Assembly (NCBI RefSeq): GCF_003173735.1 | Contig: NZ_CP029551.1 | Coordinates: forward strand, 2,690,001-2,754,000 | Source of the DNA: Methylobacterium radiodurans | GTDB taxonomy: Bacteria > Pseudomonadota > Alphaproteobacteria > Rhizobiales > Beijerinckiaceae | DNA: 64,000 nucleotides | Reading direction: 5' to 3' | Part shown: positions 1 through 9,337 of the stretch, one piece after another | Numbering within the stretch: position 1 is the stretch's first letter | Layout of the letters: every line of letters starts with the position of its first letter | Position numbers and translations under genes: made by a program | Notes under the pieces: generated by a model | What the model saw: the letters and a program-made list of their open reading frames with translations, nothing else | Database searches by the model: none | Told to the model about the DNA's origin: nothing

Positions 1-88
1 TCACGACGACTCGACCATTCTTGACGCTCCGGGACCGTGCTCTACCCGGACCCGCTGGCCGCAAATTTTTTGCGCTGCATCGCAGCGC

Positions 89-601
89 TCAGAGCGCGGC
101 GGGCAGGGCCAAGATGTCCGCCATGGTGACGGGCCGGTCGGTCTGGCGGCAGAGGTGCAACAGCGTGGTCTGCCGGAAGCGCAGATCGCCCGTCACCTCG
201 CCGCCGAGCCAGTCGGGCCTTGAGAACGGCTGATCCTCCGCCTCGAGCTCGACCTCGGCCAGCACGATGCCGGCGAGGCACCCGCCGAACTCGTCCACGA
301 CCCAGGTCAGGCCATCATGGGGTACGCAGTGGCGCGTCTTGTCGATCACCGTGCCGACGCAGACATTGCTGAGCATCGCCTCGGCGTCGGCGCAGGGAAT
401 CTCGTACTCGAATTCGGGGCGGCTGATACCGAGCCGCGCGCCCTTCACGGTGAGCCAAGCCCGATCCTCGTCGAGGCGCACTCTCACCTTGCCCCGTCCG
501 AATTGGCCGACCAGCCCGTCGCGCAGACTGCGCCGGCCGGTTGCGGCCGCGCGCCAGCCATCATGCGCGACCAGGAACTTCCGCTCGATCTCGAAACGCA
601 T
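89..601 (-). CDS. CYTH domain-containing protein
   Basis: 170-residue protein opening with the CYTH signature EIERKFLV, whose glutamates and lysine coordinate metal and a triphosphate in this superfamily (adenylate cyclase class IV/thiamine triphosphatase/inorganic triphosphatase fold). Further charged strands follow, including VRVRLDEDRAWLTVK and LAEVELE, which line the tunnel in family members. The ATG at 601 places the EIERKF motif at the very N-terminus as usual; an in-frame upstream start would only add 13 unrelated residues. Single-domain CYTH proteins are often inorganic triphosphatases, but the substrate cannot be told from sequence. It stands alone on the minus strand at the left edge; nothing recognisable lies in bases 1-88. 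Confidence 0.85.
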   Translation of the reverse strand: MRFEIERKFLVAHDGWRAAATGRRSLRDGLVGQFGRGKVRVRLDEDRAWLTVKGARLGISRPEFEYEIPCADAEAMLSNVCVGTVIDKTRHCVPHDGLTWVVDEFGGCLAGIVLAEVELEAEDQPFSRPDWLGGEVTGDLRFRQTTLLHLCRQTDRPVTMADILALPAAL

Positions 602-930
602 CCGGTACTCGGGCTGCCTCACGTGGCGGGACACCCACAATGGTCCCGCTGAGAAGCGGGCTGACTAAGCCGGCCCGACCTGTCCTGACAAGCCGTTGCG
701 GATGCGCAGTTTTGAACACGCCCGTCCGGTACCACCGCGACGTCTGTTCTCGATCGCGCGGGAGCGCCGCACGGTGGGCGCATGACGGAGCGGCAGGGCT
801 GTCCCGTCGGAATCGCGACGGGCGGTCGCGCGGGTTTGCGGTCCCCGGGGGAAGGCCTTAAGTCAGGGCTTCTCCTTCAGAAAGCCCCGCCACCGCGGGA
901 GCGCCCGCGCGGTGAGGCGAAGATCGATCC
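602..930. other. Intergenic region between CYTH gene and lipA
   Basis: This 329-base divergent gap holds the promoters of both flanking genes. I see no tRNA, riboswitch or convincing ORF in it. The last 25 bases carry a purine-rich GAGGCGAAG ribosome-binding stretch just before the lipA ATG. Several short G+C-rich inverted repeats (for example around 888-916) are too weak to name. Confidence 0.4.
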
Positions 931-1920
931 ATGGCCGTCGTCCTCGATCTCCTGACCAACGATCCTCGCCCGGCGACCGCCCGCCCGCGCCACCCCGAGA
1001 AGGCGCACCGGCCGGACCAGCCCGTCCAGGCCCGGAAGCCCGACTGGATCCGCGTGAAGGCGCCGGGCTCGAAGGCATGGTCGGAGACCCGCGCCATCGT
1101 CCGCGAGCACGGGCTCGTCACGGTCTGCGAGGAGGCGGGCTGCCCCAATATCGGTGAGTGCTGGGAGAAGCGGCACGCCACCTTCATGATCATGGGCGAC
1201 ACCTGCACGCGGGCCTGCGCCTTCTGCAACGTGCGCACCGGCCTGCCGGACGCCCTCGACGCCGACGAGCCCCTGAAGATCGCTGACTCGGTGGCCAAGC
1301 TCGGCCTGCACCACGTCGTGATCACCTCGGTCGACCGCGACGACCTGAAGGACGGCGGCGCGGAGCACTTCGCCCGCACGATCGCGGAGATCCGCCGGGC
1401 CAGCCCCGGCACCACGGTCGAGATCCTGACGCCGGACTTCCTGCGCAAGGACGGGGCCCTGGAGGTCGTGGTGGCGGCCAAGCCCGACGTGTTCAACCAC
1501 AACCTCGAGACGGTGCCGGGCAAGTATCTCACCGTGCGCCCCGGCGCGCGCTACTTCCACTCGGTGCGGCTGCTGCAGCGGGTGAAGGAGCTCGATCCGA
1601 CGATCTTCACCAAGTCCGGCATCATGGTGGGCCTCGGCGAGGACCGGAACGAGGTGGTGCAGCTGATGGACGACCTGCGCTCGGCAGACGTCGACTTCCT
1701 GACCATCGGCCAGTACCTGCAGCCGACCAAGAAGCACCACGAGGTCGTGCGCTTCGTGCCCCCGGACGAGTTCAAGACCTACGAGACCACCGCCTACTCC
1801 AAAGGGTTCCTGCTGGTCTCGGCGACGCCGCTGACGCGCTCCTCGCACCATGCCGGCGAGGATTTCGCGCGGCTCCAGGCGGCCCGCAACGCCCGCCTCG
1901 CTCCCGCCAAGTCCGCCTGA
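931..1920 (+). CDS. lipA: Lipoyl synthase
   Basis: Radical SAM enzyme that inserts two sulfurs into protein-bound octanoyl groups to make lipoyl cofactor for pyruvate/2-oxoglutarate dehydrogenases and the glycine cleavage system. Both iron-sulfur clusters are visible: the auxiliary-cluster cysteines C66, C71 and C77 ([12 protein letters not shown]) and the radical SAM CxxxCxxC at C92/C96/C99 (CTRACAFC). Length (329 aa) is typical. An RBS (GAGGCGAAG) precedes the ATG. It is followed after 15 bases by a COQ10-type START protein, a pairing common in alphaproteobacteria and probably an operon. Confidence 0.97.
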   Translation: MAVVLDLLTNDPRPATARPRHPEKAHRPDQPVQARKPDWIRVKAPGSKAWSETRAIVREHGLVTVCEEAGCPNIGECWEKRHATFMIMGDTCTRACAFCNVRTGLPDALDADEPLKIADSVAKLGLHHVVITSVDRDDLKDGGAEHFARTIAEIRRASPGTTVEILTPDFLRKDGALEVVVAAKPDVFNHNLETVPGKYLTVRPGARYFHSVRLLQRVKELDPTIFTKSGIMVGLGEDRNEVVQLMDDLRSADVDFLTIGQYLQPTKKHHEVVRFVPPDEFKTYETTAYSKGFLLVSATPLTRSSHHAGEDFARLQAARNARLAPAKSA

Positions 1921-1935
1921 GTTCCTCGGTTTCGC

Positions 1936-2397
1936 ATGCCCTCCTTCCGGGTCACCCGCGCGGTCCGCCACACGCCGCAGCAGATGTACGACCTCGTGGC
2001 CGACGTGGAGCAGTATCCGGACTTCCTGCCGCTCTGCGAGTCGCTGCGGGTGCTGCGCCGCGTACCCGGCAGCGGGGAGGGCCAGGAGGTTCTGGTCGCC
2101 GAGATGGGGGTCGGCTACAAGGCGATCCGCGAGCGCTTCACCACGCGGGTGAGCCTCGATCGGCCGGCGCTCAGGATCGTGGCCGAGTATATCGACGGCC
2201 CGTTCCGGCATCTCGAGAACCGCTGGAGCTTCCGCGAGAACGCGACGGGCGGCTGCGACGTCGATTTCTTCATCACCTACGAGTTCAAGAGCCGGACGCT
2301 CGGCCTGCTCATGGGCACGATGTTCGACCGGGCCTTCCGCAAGTTCACCGACGCGTTCGAGGGCCGGGCCGACCGGATCTACGGCGCGGCGGCCTGA
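1936..2397 (+). CDS. COQ10/RatA-type START-domain protein
   Basis: 153-residue single-domain SRPBCC/polyketide-cyclase protein. The N-terminus, with RAVRHTPQQMYDLVADVEQYPDFLPLC, is the hallmark of the COQ10/RatA group, which bind ubiquinone or a similar lipid in a helix-grip pocket. The likely role is quinone binding or transport in the respiratory chain. The E. coli homologue RatA has been reported to affect ribosome assembly, so the function is not fixed by homology. It lies 15 bases after lipA on the same strand, probably co-transcribed, and its last 19 bases overlap the 3' end of the convergent FAD monooxygenase gene. Confidence 0.88.
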   Translation: MPSFRVTRAVRHTPQQMYDLVADVEQYPDFLPLCESLRVLRRVPGSGEGQEVLVAEMGVGYKAIRERFTTRVSLDRPALRIVAEYIDGPFRHLENRWSFRENATGGCDVDFFITYEFKSRTLGLLMGTMFDRAFRKFTDAFEGRADRIYGAAA

Positions 2398-3620
2398 GGG
2401 CGCGCCCACTCGGCGACGTGCTCCGGCCGGAAGCCCAGCCCGATGACTCGGGCGGGCAGCCGCTGGAGGACCGGCAGGGCGTCGAGGAGCCGCAGGGCGA
2501 GGGGGGGCCGCAGCGGCCCTGGCGCCGTCACCGCCGCACCGAGCACGCGGGCGATCACCCGGTCCTGGACGAGGCGCTGCAAACCCTGCGTCAGCCGCAC
2601 CGGGCGCATCCGGCGCGCCTGCACTCGGGCGAGGTCGAACTCGGTCAGCGTATCCGCGCGCAGCGGCCCCGCCAGGAGGTTGGCCGCCGCGACGGCGTCC
2701 TGGATCGCGAGGTTGATGCCCACGCCCCCGAGCGGCGACATGGCGTGGGCGGCATCCCCGATGCAGAGCAGGCCCGGCCGGTGCCAGCGCTCCAACCGGT
2801 CCAGCGCGACGGTGAGCACCTTCACGTCGTCCCAGGAGGCGATCTCGGCGGTCCGGTCGGCGAGGAACGGCACGAGCGCACCGATCGCGCGCCGCAGGGC
2901 CGGCAGGCCGCGCTCCCGGATCTCGGCATCCCCGCCCTTCGGCACCACGTAGGCGCATTGCCAGTGCGTGCCGCGGTCGAGGGTGACCATGATGCGCCCG
3001 CGCCCGAAATGGCCCGCCGTCGCCTCGTCCTCGTCGGGCCGGCGCGGGAGGCGGAACCAGAGCACGTCCATCGGTGCGCCGAAGACGGTGGGGTGCAGGC
3101 CCGCCGCCGCCCGCATGGCCGAGTGCCGCCCGTCCGCGCAGAGGACGAGATCGGCCGCGATCATCCCCTCGCCCTCCGGCCCGCGGGCGCGCACGCCACC
3201 GACGCGCTCGTCCGCGCTGACGAGCGCGGTCGCCTCGGTCCGCATCAGCAGGCGAAAGCCCGGCTCGCGCCGGCCGGCCCGGGCCAGGAAATCGAGGAAA
3301 TCCCACTGCGGCATCAGCGCGATGAAGCGGTTGCGCGCGGGCAGGCGCCGGAAGTCGGCGATGCGGTAGGCGCGCCCGCCGAGCACGCCCGCGAGCATCT
3401 CGACCCGGCGGTGGGGCAGGGCACGGAAGGCGTCGCCGAGGCCGAGCTCGTCCATCAGGTCGAGGGTCGAGGGGTGGATCGTGTCCCCGCGAAAATCCCG
3501 GAGGAAGTCGGCGTGCTTCTCCAGCACCGTGACGGTGAGGCCGGCGCGGGCCAGGAGCAGCCCGGCCATCATCCCGGCCGGGCCGCCGCCGACGATGCAG
3601 ACGGAGGCGCGTGAGTCCAT
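2379..3620 (-). CDS. FAD-dependent monooxygenase (PHBH/UbiH-like group A)
   Basis: 413-aa flavoprotein. The N-terminal Rossmann motif GGGPAGMMAG (about residues 11-20) ends in the acidic residue of VLEKH that binds the FAD ribose. The second FAD motif, CIGDAAHAMSPLGGVGINLAIQDA (about 285-308), is also present, as are the substrate-side strands of the p-hydroxybenzoate hydroxylase fold. These enzymes use NAD(P)H and O2 to hydroxylate aromatic or polyketide-type substrates; the substrate here is unknown. The gene stands alone on the minus strand and is convergent with the COQ10-like gene. It differs from the UbiH/Coq6-like gene at 44994-46262, so two group A hydroxylases occur in this window. 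Confidence 0.85.
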   Translation of the reverse strand: MDSRASVCIVGGGPAGMMAGLLLARAGLTVTVLEKHADFLRDFRGDTIHPSTLDLMDELGLGDAFRALPHRRVEMLAGVLGGRAYRIADFRRLPARNRFIALMPQWDFLDFLARAGRREPGFRLLMRTEATALVSADERVGGVRARGPEGEGMIAADLVLCADGRHSAMRAAAGLHPTVFGAPMDVLWFRLPRRPDEDEATAGHFGRGRIMVTLDRGTHWQCAYVVPKGGDAEIRERGLPALRRAIGALVPFLADRTAEIASWDDVKVLTVALDRLERWHRPGLLCIGDAAHAMSPLGGVGINLAIQDAVAAANLLAGPLRADTLTEFDLARVQARRMRPVRLTQGLQRLVQDRVIARVLGAAVTAPGPLRPPLALRLLDALPVLQRLPARVIGLGFRPEHVAEWARPQAAAP

Positions 3621-3716
3621 CGGGCGGTCCTCTCTGCTGGCGATCCTACGCCGCGGCGGTCCGGCCGCAACGGCGCGTCGGCGGGGCAGGCCGCCGCTAC
3701 GCGCGCGGGGCCGGGC

Positions 3717-4316
3717 TCAATCCGGGATGTCGGCCTGCCCGCGCGCCACCACGGCGAACAGGTCGCCGAGGGCCGCGAGGCTCGCGGCCTGGAGCTGGGC
3801 CGCCGGCACCACGCCGCCGTCGGGAGCCGGCAGGTCGCGGGTCGCGGTGGCGCTCGCCGCCACGGTGGGGCGGAATCCGAGGTTGAAGGCGCCGCGCGCG
3901 GTCGAGTTCACGCACATATGCGTCATGAACCCCGCCAGCACGACGTCCTTCACCCCCGTCGCCTCCAGCCGCGCCTGGAGGTCGGTCCCGACGAAGGCGC
4001 TCGGATAGCCCTTGGTGATCACCGCCTCGTCGCCCTGCGGCGCCACCTCCGGGCTGATCTGGCCGATCGCCGCGCGCACGTCGTAGGGGGAGCCCGGCCC
4101 GGCATCGTGGCGGATGTGGAAGACCGGGATGCCGGCCTCGCGCGCCCGCCGCAGCAGTTCCGCGGCCTCCCGGATGGCCGGCTCGACGCCCTCCAGCCGC
4201 ATCACGCCCGCGCGGTAGGTTTCCTGCAGGTCGATCAGCAGGAGCGCCGAGCCTTTCAGGGATGCGGGCTCCGGGCTGAGGCCCGAGAGGCGGCGCAGGG
4301 TTGCGAGATCCGACAT
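3717..4316 (-). CDS. Isochorismatase-family cysteine hydrolase
   Basis: 199-aa protein with the alpha/beta fold of isochorismatase-like hydrolases. It has the catalytic Asp in ALLLIDLQETY (about residue 26), a lysine in the mid-region (VITKGYPSAF) and the nucleophile-elbow segment DVVLAGFMTHMCVNSTARGAF, in which the Cys of MCVN is the expected nucleophile. Members hydrolyse isochorismate, nicotinamide, ureidoacrylate or N-carbamoyl compounds; the substrate cannot be assigned. The ATG at 4316 is preceded by a good GGAGGA Shine-Dalgarno, which decides this start over longer in-frame options. It is monocistronic, between the FAD monooxygenase and a lower-G+C segment. Confidence 0.88.
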   Translation of the reverse strand: MSDLATLRRLSGLSPEPASLKGSALLLIDLQETYRAGVMRLEGVEPAIREAAELLRRAREAGIPVFHIRHDAGPGSPYDVRAAIGQISPEVAPQGDEAVITKGYPSAFVGTDLQARLEATGVKDVVLAGFMTHMCVNSTARGAFNLGFRPTVAASATATRDLPAPDGGVVPAAQLQAASLAALGDLFAVVARGQADIPD

Positions 4317-4506
4317 GCAGCGTCCTCCGTCGTGTCGACCGATCTCGGCCGCCACATCGGATCGGAGCCTATGCCACGCCGCTCGGAGCACCATAGCCAA
4401 TAGGTGCGGTCGGGTGCCACAATCCGCTCCGCTCGGCTGTGCGTGGGCTGCTTGCGACCCGGAGCGGACGCACCGGAAGCGAAAGCAACAGAGCCTCCTG
4501 CGACAT

Positions 4507-5247
4507 ATGACGCTCAAGAATTCGACGCACGACCAGCCAGAGATGCTGATATTGAAGGTGTTCCTAGCTGTACTCGCCTACATCGTGACGACGGTAAATT
4601 TGTTCGGCAACCCGTTGCAGCCGATCTTCCTTGCGACGGACTGGTCTGACCGGCTCGGCATCCCCTATTGGCGGGTGATCGCCCTCTTGGGTGTCGCGGC
4701 GTCCGCCCTGGTTTTCGCCAGATCCCTCCGGAAAATCATCACCGATGCCGTCAAGCCGGCAGTCTTCGTGATCCTCACCGTTCTGTTGCCAACCGTGATC
4801 GTCGGGCTTTGGGCAGACGGTATCAGGCATCGCGCAGTCGTCGCGTTCGGGGCGGACGAGGTCGAAGAGCGATCTTTCTTCGCTTCGATCCGCGAGGCTC
4901 CGGCAGAGTTCCAGTACTTTTTGCATACGGCGGCGCTGAAGGATTGCGTGCCCTACGCTTGGAGCTACAGGACGCTTTCCTTCTACAGGCTGCAACCGAA
5001 TGTTGGAGCTAACGTCCTGCCAGAGCCGTGGAAGAAGCGATGTGGCATCGCTCTCGACCTCCATTCATCCAGCGACGCAAACCGCGAGTGGCATGTCCAC
5101 TTTCCAACCCAAGCAGTCCCCCCGACAGCCAAACCGATCAGGCTCTCGAACTACGACGTGCCTGCGCTGCGCAAGACGAGTTCAAGCAGATCGAGCGCCT
5201 CTTCTACGGCGAGCCGGCGGATCTCGGCCCGGCCCGGGTCGCCGTAG
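4507..5247 (+). CDS. Hypothetical membrane protein, 3' end overlapping pncC
   Basis: Unrecognised protein of at most 246 aa. Three hydrophobic segments are visible at about residues 13-30, 53-72 and 84-105, then a soluble C-terminal part containing two Cys and several Trp/Tyr. Base composition from about 4390 to 5140 is clearly lower in G+C than the flanks, suggesting acquired DNA. The last 97 bases run antisense through the end of pncC and give a Ser/Arg-rich tail typical of a shadow translation, so the native C-terminus may have been lost and replaced by read-through. The start at 4507 fits the hydrophobicity profile but has no strong RBS. Confidence 0.5.
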   Translation: MTLKNSTHDQPEMLILKVFLAVLAYIVTTVNLFGNPLQPIFLATDWSDRLGIPYWRVIALLGVAASALVFARSLRKIITDAVKPAVFVILTVLLPTVIVGLWADGIRHRAVVAFGADEVEERSFFASIREAPAEFQYFLHTAALKDCVPYAWSYRTLSFYRLQPNVGANVLPEPWKKRCGIALDLHSSSDANREWHVHFPTQAVPPTAKPIRLSNYDVPALRKTSSSRSSASSTASRRISARPGSP

Positions 5248-5660
5248 CGACGCTCCCGATGGAGGACCGGGTATCCCGTCGCGGCGAGGCCGAAATGCAC
5301 GAGGCCCACGGGCTTGCCCGCGCTGCCGCCGCCAGGGCCTGCGATACCGGTGATCGCCACGGCGATGTCGGCGCGCGAGGCGGCGAGCGCACCCTCCGCC
5401 ATGGCGCGGGCGACCGGCTCGCTCACCGCGCCGTGGGCCGCGACGAGGGCGGCCGGCACGCCGATCGCCTCGGTCTTCGCCTCGTTCGAGTAGGTGACGA
5501 AGCCGCGCTCGACCACCGCCGACGAGCCGGGAACGGCGGTCAACAGCCCCGCGACCAGGCCGCCCGTGCAGGATTCCGCCGTGGCAATGCGCAAGCCTGC
5601 CCGCGTGTAGGCCGCGACCAGGGCCTCGGCCCGGGCCAGGAGGGCGGCGTCGGCGATCAC
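5151..5660 (-). CDS. pncC: Nicotinamide-nucleotide amidohydrolase (CinA C-terminal type)
   Basis: 169-aa stand-alone CinA C-terminal domain, which deamidates nicotinamide mononucleotide to nicotinate mononucleotide in pyridine-nucleotide salvage. The family motifs are present: TAESCTGGLVAGLLT with the catalytic Ser/Cys region, the strand ERGFVTYSNEAK, GAVSEPVARAMAEGA, and the glycine-rich ITGIAGPGGGSAGKPVG. It lacks the N-terminal molybdopterin-binding-like domain of full-length CinA, as is usual in alphaproteobacteria. The GTG start at 5660 directly follows the ispDF stop (one base between), so it is translationally coupled to ispDF. Its 3' end overlaps a convergent hypothetical gene by 97 bases. 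Confidence 0.93.
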   Translation of the reverse strand: MIADAALLARAEALVAAYTRAGLRIATAESCTGGLVAGLLTAVPGSSAVVERGFVTYSNEAKTEAIGVPAALVAAHGAVSEPVARAMAEGALAASRADIAVAITGIAGPGGGSAGKPVGLVHFGLAATGYPVLHRERRYGDPGRAEIRRLAVEEALDLLELVLRSAGTS

Positions 5661-5661
5661 C

Positions 5662-6945
5662 TCAGCCCTGCCGCATCGCGGTCTCGGCCTGCGCGTCCAC
5701 GGGTACGGTCTCCTCGTCGGGCAGGCGCACGGTCGCGGCGGCCTGGGCGGCGAGACCCTCGGCGCGGCCGACGAAGCCGAGCTTCTCCGTCGTGGTCGCC
5801 TTGATCGAGACGCTGGAGAGCGGCACGCCGGCGATCTCGGCGATGCGCGCCCGGATCGCCTCGCGGTGCTGGCCGATGCGCGGCGCCTCGGCAAGCACCG
5901 TGATGTCGAGATGGTCGATGCGCCCGCCGCGCGCCCGCACCAGCGAGACCGCGTGGGCCAGGAACTGGTCGGAGGCCGCACCCCGCCAGCGCTCGTCGGA
6001 GGGCGGGAAATGGGTGCCGATATCGCCGTCCGCGATGGCGCCGAGGAGCGCGTCGGTGAGCGCGTGCAGGGCGACGTCGCCGTCCGAGTGGGCGAGCACG
6101 CCGCGGTCGGCGGGGATCCGCACGCCGCCGAGCCAGACATGGTCGCCCTCGGTGAAGGCGTGGACGTCGAAGCCGGTGCCGAGGCGGGTCACGTACTGGG
6201 TCATGGGCGTGCTCCTATCCGGCGCCCCGAAGGCGCGGTCCGCCTCGATCAGGTCGGCCGGCTGGGTGATCTTGCGGTTGCGCAGGTCGCCCGCGAAGAC
6301 GACGACCGGCAGGCCGGCCCACTCGGCGAGCGCGCCGTCGTCGGTGAAGCCGTGAAGGTCCGCCGCCGCCGCCGAGCGATGGGCGTCGAGAAGGGCGGCG
6401 AAATGGAAGCTCTGCGGGGTCTGCACCGCGCGCAAGGCCTCGCGGGCCGGCGTCTCGCGCACCCGGCCGATGCCGTCGCCGGGATCGTCGACCAGCTTGA
6501 TCGTGTCGCTCACCGCCACGCCCGGCACCGCGGCGCGATGGTCGCGGCCCGCCGCGACGGCGCGGTCGATCAGAGCGGCGTCCACGTAGGGTCGGGCGGC
6601 GTCGTGCACCAGCACGATCTCGGGCGCGCCCGCCTGGGCCAGCGCCTCGAGGCCCGCCCGCACCGATTGCTGGCGCGTCGCCCCGCCCTCGACGGGCGCG
6701 AGGAGCTTGCCCCGGACGGCCGGATCGAGATCCGCCAGGCAGGTCTCGTAGAAGGCGGCGGCGTCGGGGGCGATCACCACCTGCACCCGCCCGACGACCG
6801 GCAGGGCACCGAGCGCGGCCAGCGTCCGCGTGAGCACGGCCTGTCCGCCGACCTGCCGGTACTGCTTCGGCGTGCCACCGCCGATTCGGATGCCGCGGCC
6901 CGCTGCCACGACCACCGCGGCGACGCTCGAACCGGTGGTGGACAT
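5662..6945 (-). CDS. ispDF: Bifunctional IspD/IspF enzyme of the MEP isoprenoid pathway
   Basis: 427-aa fusion. The N-terminal half (about 1-230) is 2-C-methyl-D-erythritol 4-phosphate cytidylyltransferase, with [19 protein letters not shown] for CTP binding and VHDAARP. The C-terminal half (about 255-415) is 2-C-methyl-D-erythritol 2,4-cyclodiphosphate synthase, with GTGFDVHAF and [18 protein letters not shown] supplying the zinc and substrate ligands. The fused form is well known in alphaproteobacteria. The ATG at 6945 has a GGGGAAGG ribosome-binding stretch a few bases upstream; the in-frame extension to 7068 has none and would overlap the divergent dusB leader. pncC follows immediately. 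Confidence 0.97.
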   Translation of the reverse strand: MSTTGSSVAAVVVAAGRGIRIGGGTPKQYRQVGGQAVLTRTLAALGALPVVGRVQVVIAPDAAAFYETCLADLDPAVRGKLLAPVEGGATRQQSVRAGLEALAQAGAPEIVLVHDAARPYVDAALIDRAVAAGRDHRAAVPGVAVSDTIKLVDDPGDGIGRVRETPAREALRAVQTPQSFHFAALLDAHRSAAAADLHGFTDDGALAEWAGLPVVVFAGDLRNRKITQPADLIEADRAFGAPDRSTPMTQYVTRLGTGFDVHAFTEGDHVWLGGVRIPADRGVLAHSDGDVALHALTDALLGAIADGDIGTHFPPSDERWRGAASDQFLAHAVSLVRARGGRIDHLDITVLAEAPRIGQHREAIRARIAEIAGVPLSSVSIKATTTEKLGFVGRAEGLAAQAAATVRLPDEETVPVDAQAETAMRQG

Positions 6946-7117
6946 GACGGGCCTTCCCCTCTCGCAAGGTTGACGCGTTCGGCGCGCGAGGGCGCGCATG
7001 CAGACCTGCACCGGGGAGGGTACCGGGCGGGGTGCCCCGGCTTTAAGCGGGGCAACCTCCGAAATCAACGCGGTTGCCGCTTGCGTCGGCGCAGCTTTTG
7101 TCTATTCCTTGAGCAGA

Positions 7118-8122
7118 ATGACCGATGATCATTATTTGAGCGCCCTGCGCGGCGGCGCTCCGGCGCCCCTCGCGCTCCTGGCTCCGCTCTCGGGCGTCAC
7201 CGACCTGCACATGCGGCGGGCGGCCCGGCGGCTCGGCGCGAGCGCCGTCGTTTCCGAGATGGTGGCGGCGGCCGAGTTCGCCCGCGGCGCCAGCGAGGCG
7301 CGGCTGCGGGCGGAGGGGTCGGGCGTGGACCTGCACGTGGTGCAGCTCGCCGGCTGCCAGCCGGAGCCGATGGCCGAGGCGGCGCGGCTCGCGGTCGGCT
7401 GCGGCGCGGACGTCATCGACATCAACATGGGCTGCCCGGCCAAGGTGGTGACCGGCGGCGCCTCGGGCTCCGCCCTGATGCGGGACCTGGACCATGCCTG
7501 CCGGCTTCTGGAGGCGGTGCGCGCGGCCGTGACCGTGCCGGTCACCGTGAAGATGCGCCTCGGCTGGGATCACCAGAGCCTCAACGCCGCGGAACTCGCC
7601 CGGCGCGCGGGGGCGATCGGGCTCGACGCCGTGACCGTGCACGGCCGGACGCGCCAGCAATTCTACAAGGGCCGGGCCGACTGGGCGGCAATCCGCGCGG
7701 TCGTCGAGGCGGTCGCGATCCCGGTCGTCGCCAACGGCGACATCGCTGATCTGGCCGATGCCCGCGCCTGCCTCGCGGCCTCGGGCGCGGCGGGCGTGAT
7801 GGTCGGGCGCGCGGCGGTCGGCCGTCCCTGGCTCGTCGGCCAGATCGCCCGGGCGCTGGCCGGAGAACCCGCGCCGGCGCCCACCCGCGCGGAGCAGGCC
7901 GCGATCGCGGTCGAGCACTACGACGGGCTGATCGCCCTCTACGGCGAGCACATGGGCGTGCGACACGCCCGCAAGCATCTCGCGGCCTACGCGGAGACCG
8001 GCGGTGCGCTGTCGCCGGAAGCGCGGACCCGGCTGCTCACCACCACGGATCCGGCCACGGCCCGCGCCCTGCTGCGCGACGCGTTCGGTGCGCCCGCCCC
8101 GGCGGTCGCGGAGGCCGCGTGA
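7118..8122 (+). CDS. dusB: tRNA-dihydrouridine synthase B (NifR3)
   Basis: 334-aa FMN-dependent TIM-barrel enzyme that reduces specific uridines in tRNA. Visible motifs are LAPLSGVTD at the N-terminus, [11 protein letters not shown] with the catalytic-acid cysteine, [24 protein letters not shown] and VANGDI, then the flavin-phosphate site [15 protein letters not shown]. The ATG at 7118 is used because upstream in-frame sequence is not conserved-looking. The stop overlaps the GTG start of ntrB, giving the classic rhizobial nifR3-ntrB-ntrC operon. Confidence 0.97.
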   Translation: MTDDHYLSALRGGAPAPLALLAPLSGVTDLHMRRAARRLGASAVVSEMVAAAEFARGASEARLRAEGSGVDLHVVQLAGCQPEPMAEAARLAVGCGADVIDINMGCPAKVVTGGASGSALMRDLDHACRLLEAVRAAVTVPVTVKMRLGWDHQSLNAAELARRAGAIGLDAVTVHGRTRQQFYKGRADWAAIRAVVEAVAIPVVANGDIADLADARACLAASGAAGVMVGRAAVGRPWLVGQIARALAGEPAPAPTRAEQAAIAVEHYDGLIALYGEHMGVRHARKHLAAYAETGGALSPEARTRLLTTTDPATARALLRDAFGAPAPAVAEAA

Positions 8123-9333
8123 GCGGCGGCATGGTCGAGGGGGGCATGGTCAAGGGGGGCATGGGCGTGACGGAACGCGAAGCGGGCGACCTCTCGGGCC
8201 ACCTTGCGGACGCCGAGACCGGCGTACCGGGCCTCAGCGGCACGGCGGTGCTGAACGCGCTGCCGCTGCCGGTGCTGACGATCGGCCCGGACGACCACAT
8301 CGTCCACTGCAACCACGCGGCGGAGAGCTTCTTCGATGCCTCCGCCCGGCTGATGCAGCGGCGGCAACTGCGCGACATCATCCCGTTCGCCTCGCCGATC
8401 ATCGCGCTGGTGGCCGAGGTGCGCCGCCGCCGCTCCAGCGTCAGCGAGTACCGGGTCGAGCTGGTCTCGCCGCGCACCGGCCAGGAGCGCAGCGTGGACG
8501 TCTTCGCCACGGCGCTCGGCGACAGTGGCGACAGCGTGGTGCTGATGCTCCAGGAGCGCACCATCGCCGACAAGATGAACCGACAGCTCACCCACCGGGG
8601 CGCGGCGCGCTCCATGGTGGCGCTCGGCGCCATGCTGGCCCACGAGATCAAGAACCCGCTCGCCGGGATCCGCGGCGCGGCGCAGCTGCTCGAACAATCC
8701 GGCGCGGAGGAGGACCGGGTCCTGACCCGGCTGATCTGCGACGAGTCCGACCGCATCGTGCGCATCGTCGAGCGGATGGAGCTGTTCGGCGACGAGCGCC
8801 CGGTGGAGCGCGTGCCGGTCAACGTCCACGGCGTGCTGGACCAGGTGAAGCGCTCGGCCCAGTCGGGCTTCGCCCGTCACATCCGCTTCGTGGAGACCTA
8901 CGATCCTTCGCTGCCGCCGGTGCTCGGCAACCGCGACCAGCTGATCCAGGTGATCCTCAACCTCGTGAAGAACGCCGCCGAGGCGATCGGCGCCGACACG
9001 GTGGACGGCGAGATCACCCTCTCGACCGCCTTCCGCACCGGCCTCAGGCTGCAGGTGCCGGGCTCGCGGGAGCGCGTCAGCCTGCCGATCGAGGTGGCGG
9101 TGCGCGACAACGGCCCCGGCATCACCGCGGAACTCCTGCCGGACCTGTTCGACCCCTTCGTCACCACGAAGGCCTCTGGCTCCGGCCTCGGTCTTGCATT
9201 GGTGGCCAAGATCGTCGGCGACCACGGGGGGATCGTCGAGTGCGATCCCGCCCCCCGCCGCACCACCTTCCGCCTTCTCCTCCCCATGTCGAGCGCCCGC
9301 GACGGGCGCGAATCGGTCGCGGAGGCCGAGTAG
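8119..9333 (+). CDS. ntrB: Nitrogen-regulation sensor histidine kinase NtrB
   Basis: 404-aa cytoplasmic kinase/phosphatase of the Ntr system, controlled by PII proteins. A PAS domain spans about 42-150. The HisKA dimerisation helix holds the phospho-accepting His175 in [17 protein letters not shown]. The HATPase domain has N-box [16 protein letters not shown], and [13 protein letters not shown]. The first possible start is a GTG overlapping the dusB stop by four bases, but three in-frame ATGs at 8131, 8146 and 8161 lie in a short tandem repeat, each preceded by a G-run, so the true N-terminus is uncertain. ntrC follows after four bases; no ntrY/ntrX pair is adjacent. Confidence 0.96.
   Translation: MSGGMVEGGMVKGGMGVTEREAGDLSGHLADAETGVPGLSGTAVLNALPLPVLTIGPDDHIVHCNHAAESFFDASARLMQRRQLRDIIPFASPIIALVAEVRRRRSSVSEYRVELVSPRTGQERSVDVFATALGDSGDSVVLMLQERTIADKMNRQLTHRGAARSMVALGAMLAHEIKNPLAGIRGAAQLLEQSGAEEDRVLTRLICDESDRIVRIVERMELFGDERPVERVPVNVHGVLDQVKRSAQSGFARHIRFVETYDPSLPPVLGNRDQLIQVILNLVKNAAEAIGADTVDGEITLSTAFRTGLRLQVPGSRERVSLPIEVAVRDNGPGITAELLPDLFDPFVTTKASGSGLGLALVAKIVGDHGGIVECDPAPRRTTFRLLLPMSSARDGRESVAEAE
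8129..8167 (+). repeat. 15-bp tandem repeat spanning alternative ntrB starts
   Basis: About 2.7 copies of a 15-base unit (GGCATGGTCRAGGGG) at the 5' end of ntrB. Each copy contributes an in-frame ATG (8131, 8146, 8161) and a preceding G-rich stretch. Because 15 is a multiple of three, copy-number change would keep the frame and add or remove residues of the repeated peptide [10 protein letters not shown]. Confidence 0.75.
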
Positions 9334-9337
9334 AGTC

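Noticed and set aside
72..88. GCGCTGC-N3-GCAGCGC hairpin beside a T-run near the left edge
   Set aside because: For the minus-strand CYTH gene the stem is followed by A's, not T's, and no plus-strand gene ends upstream within the window, so it cannot be called a terminator.
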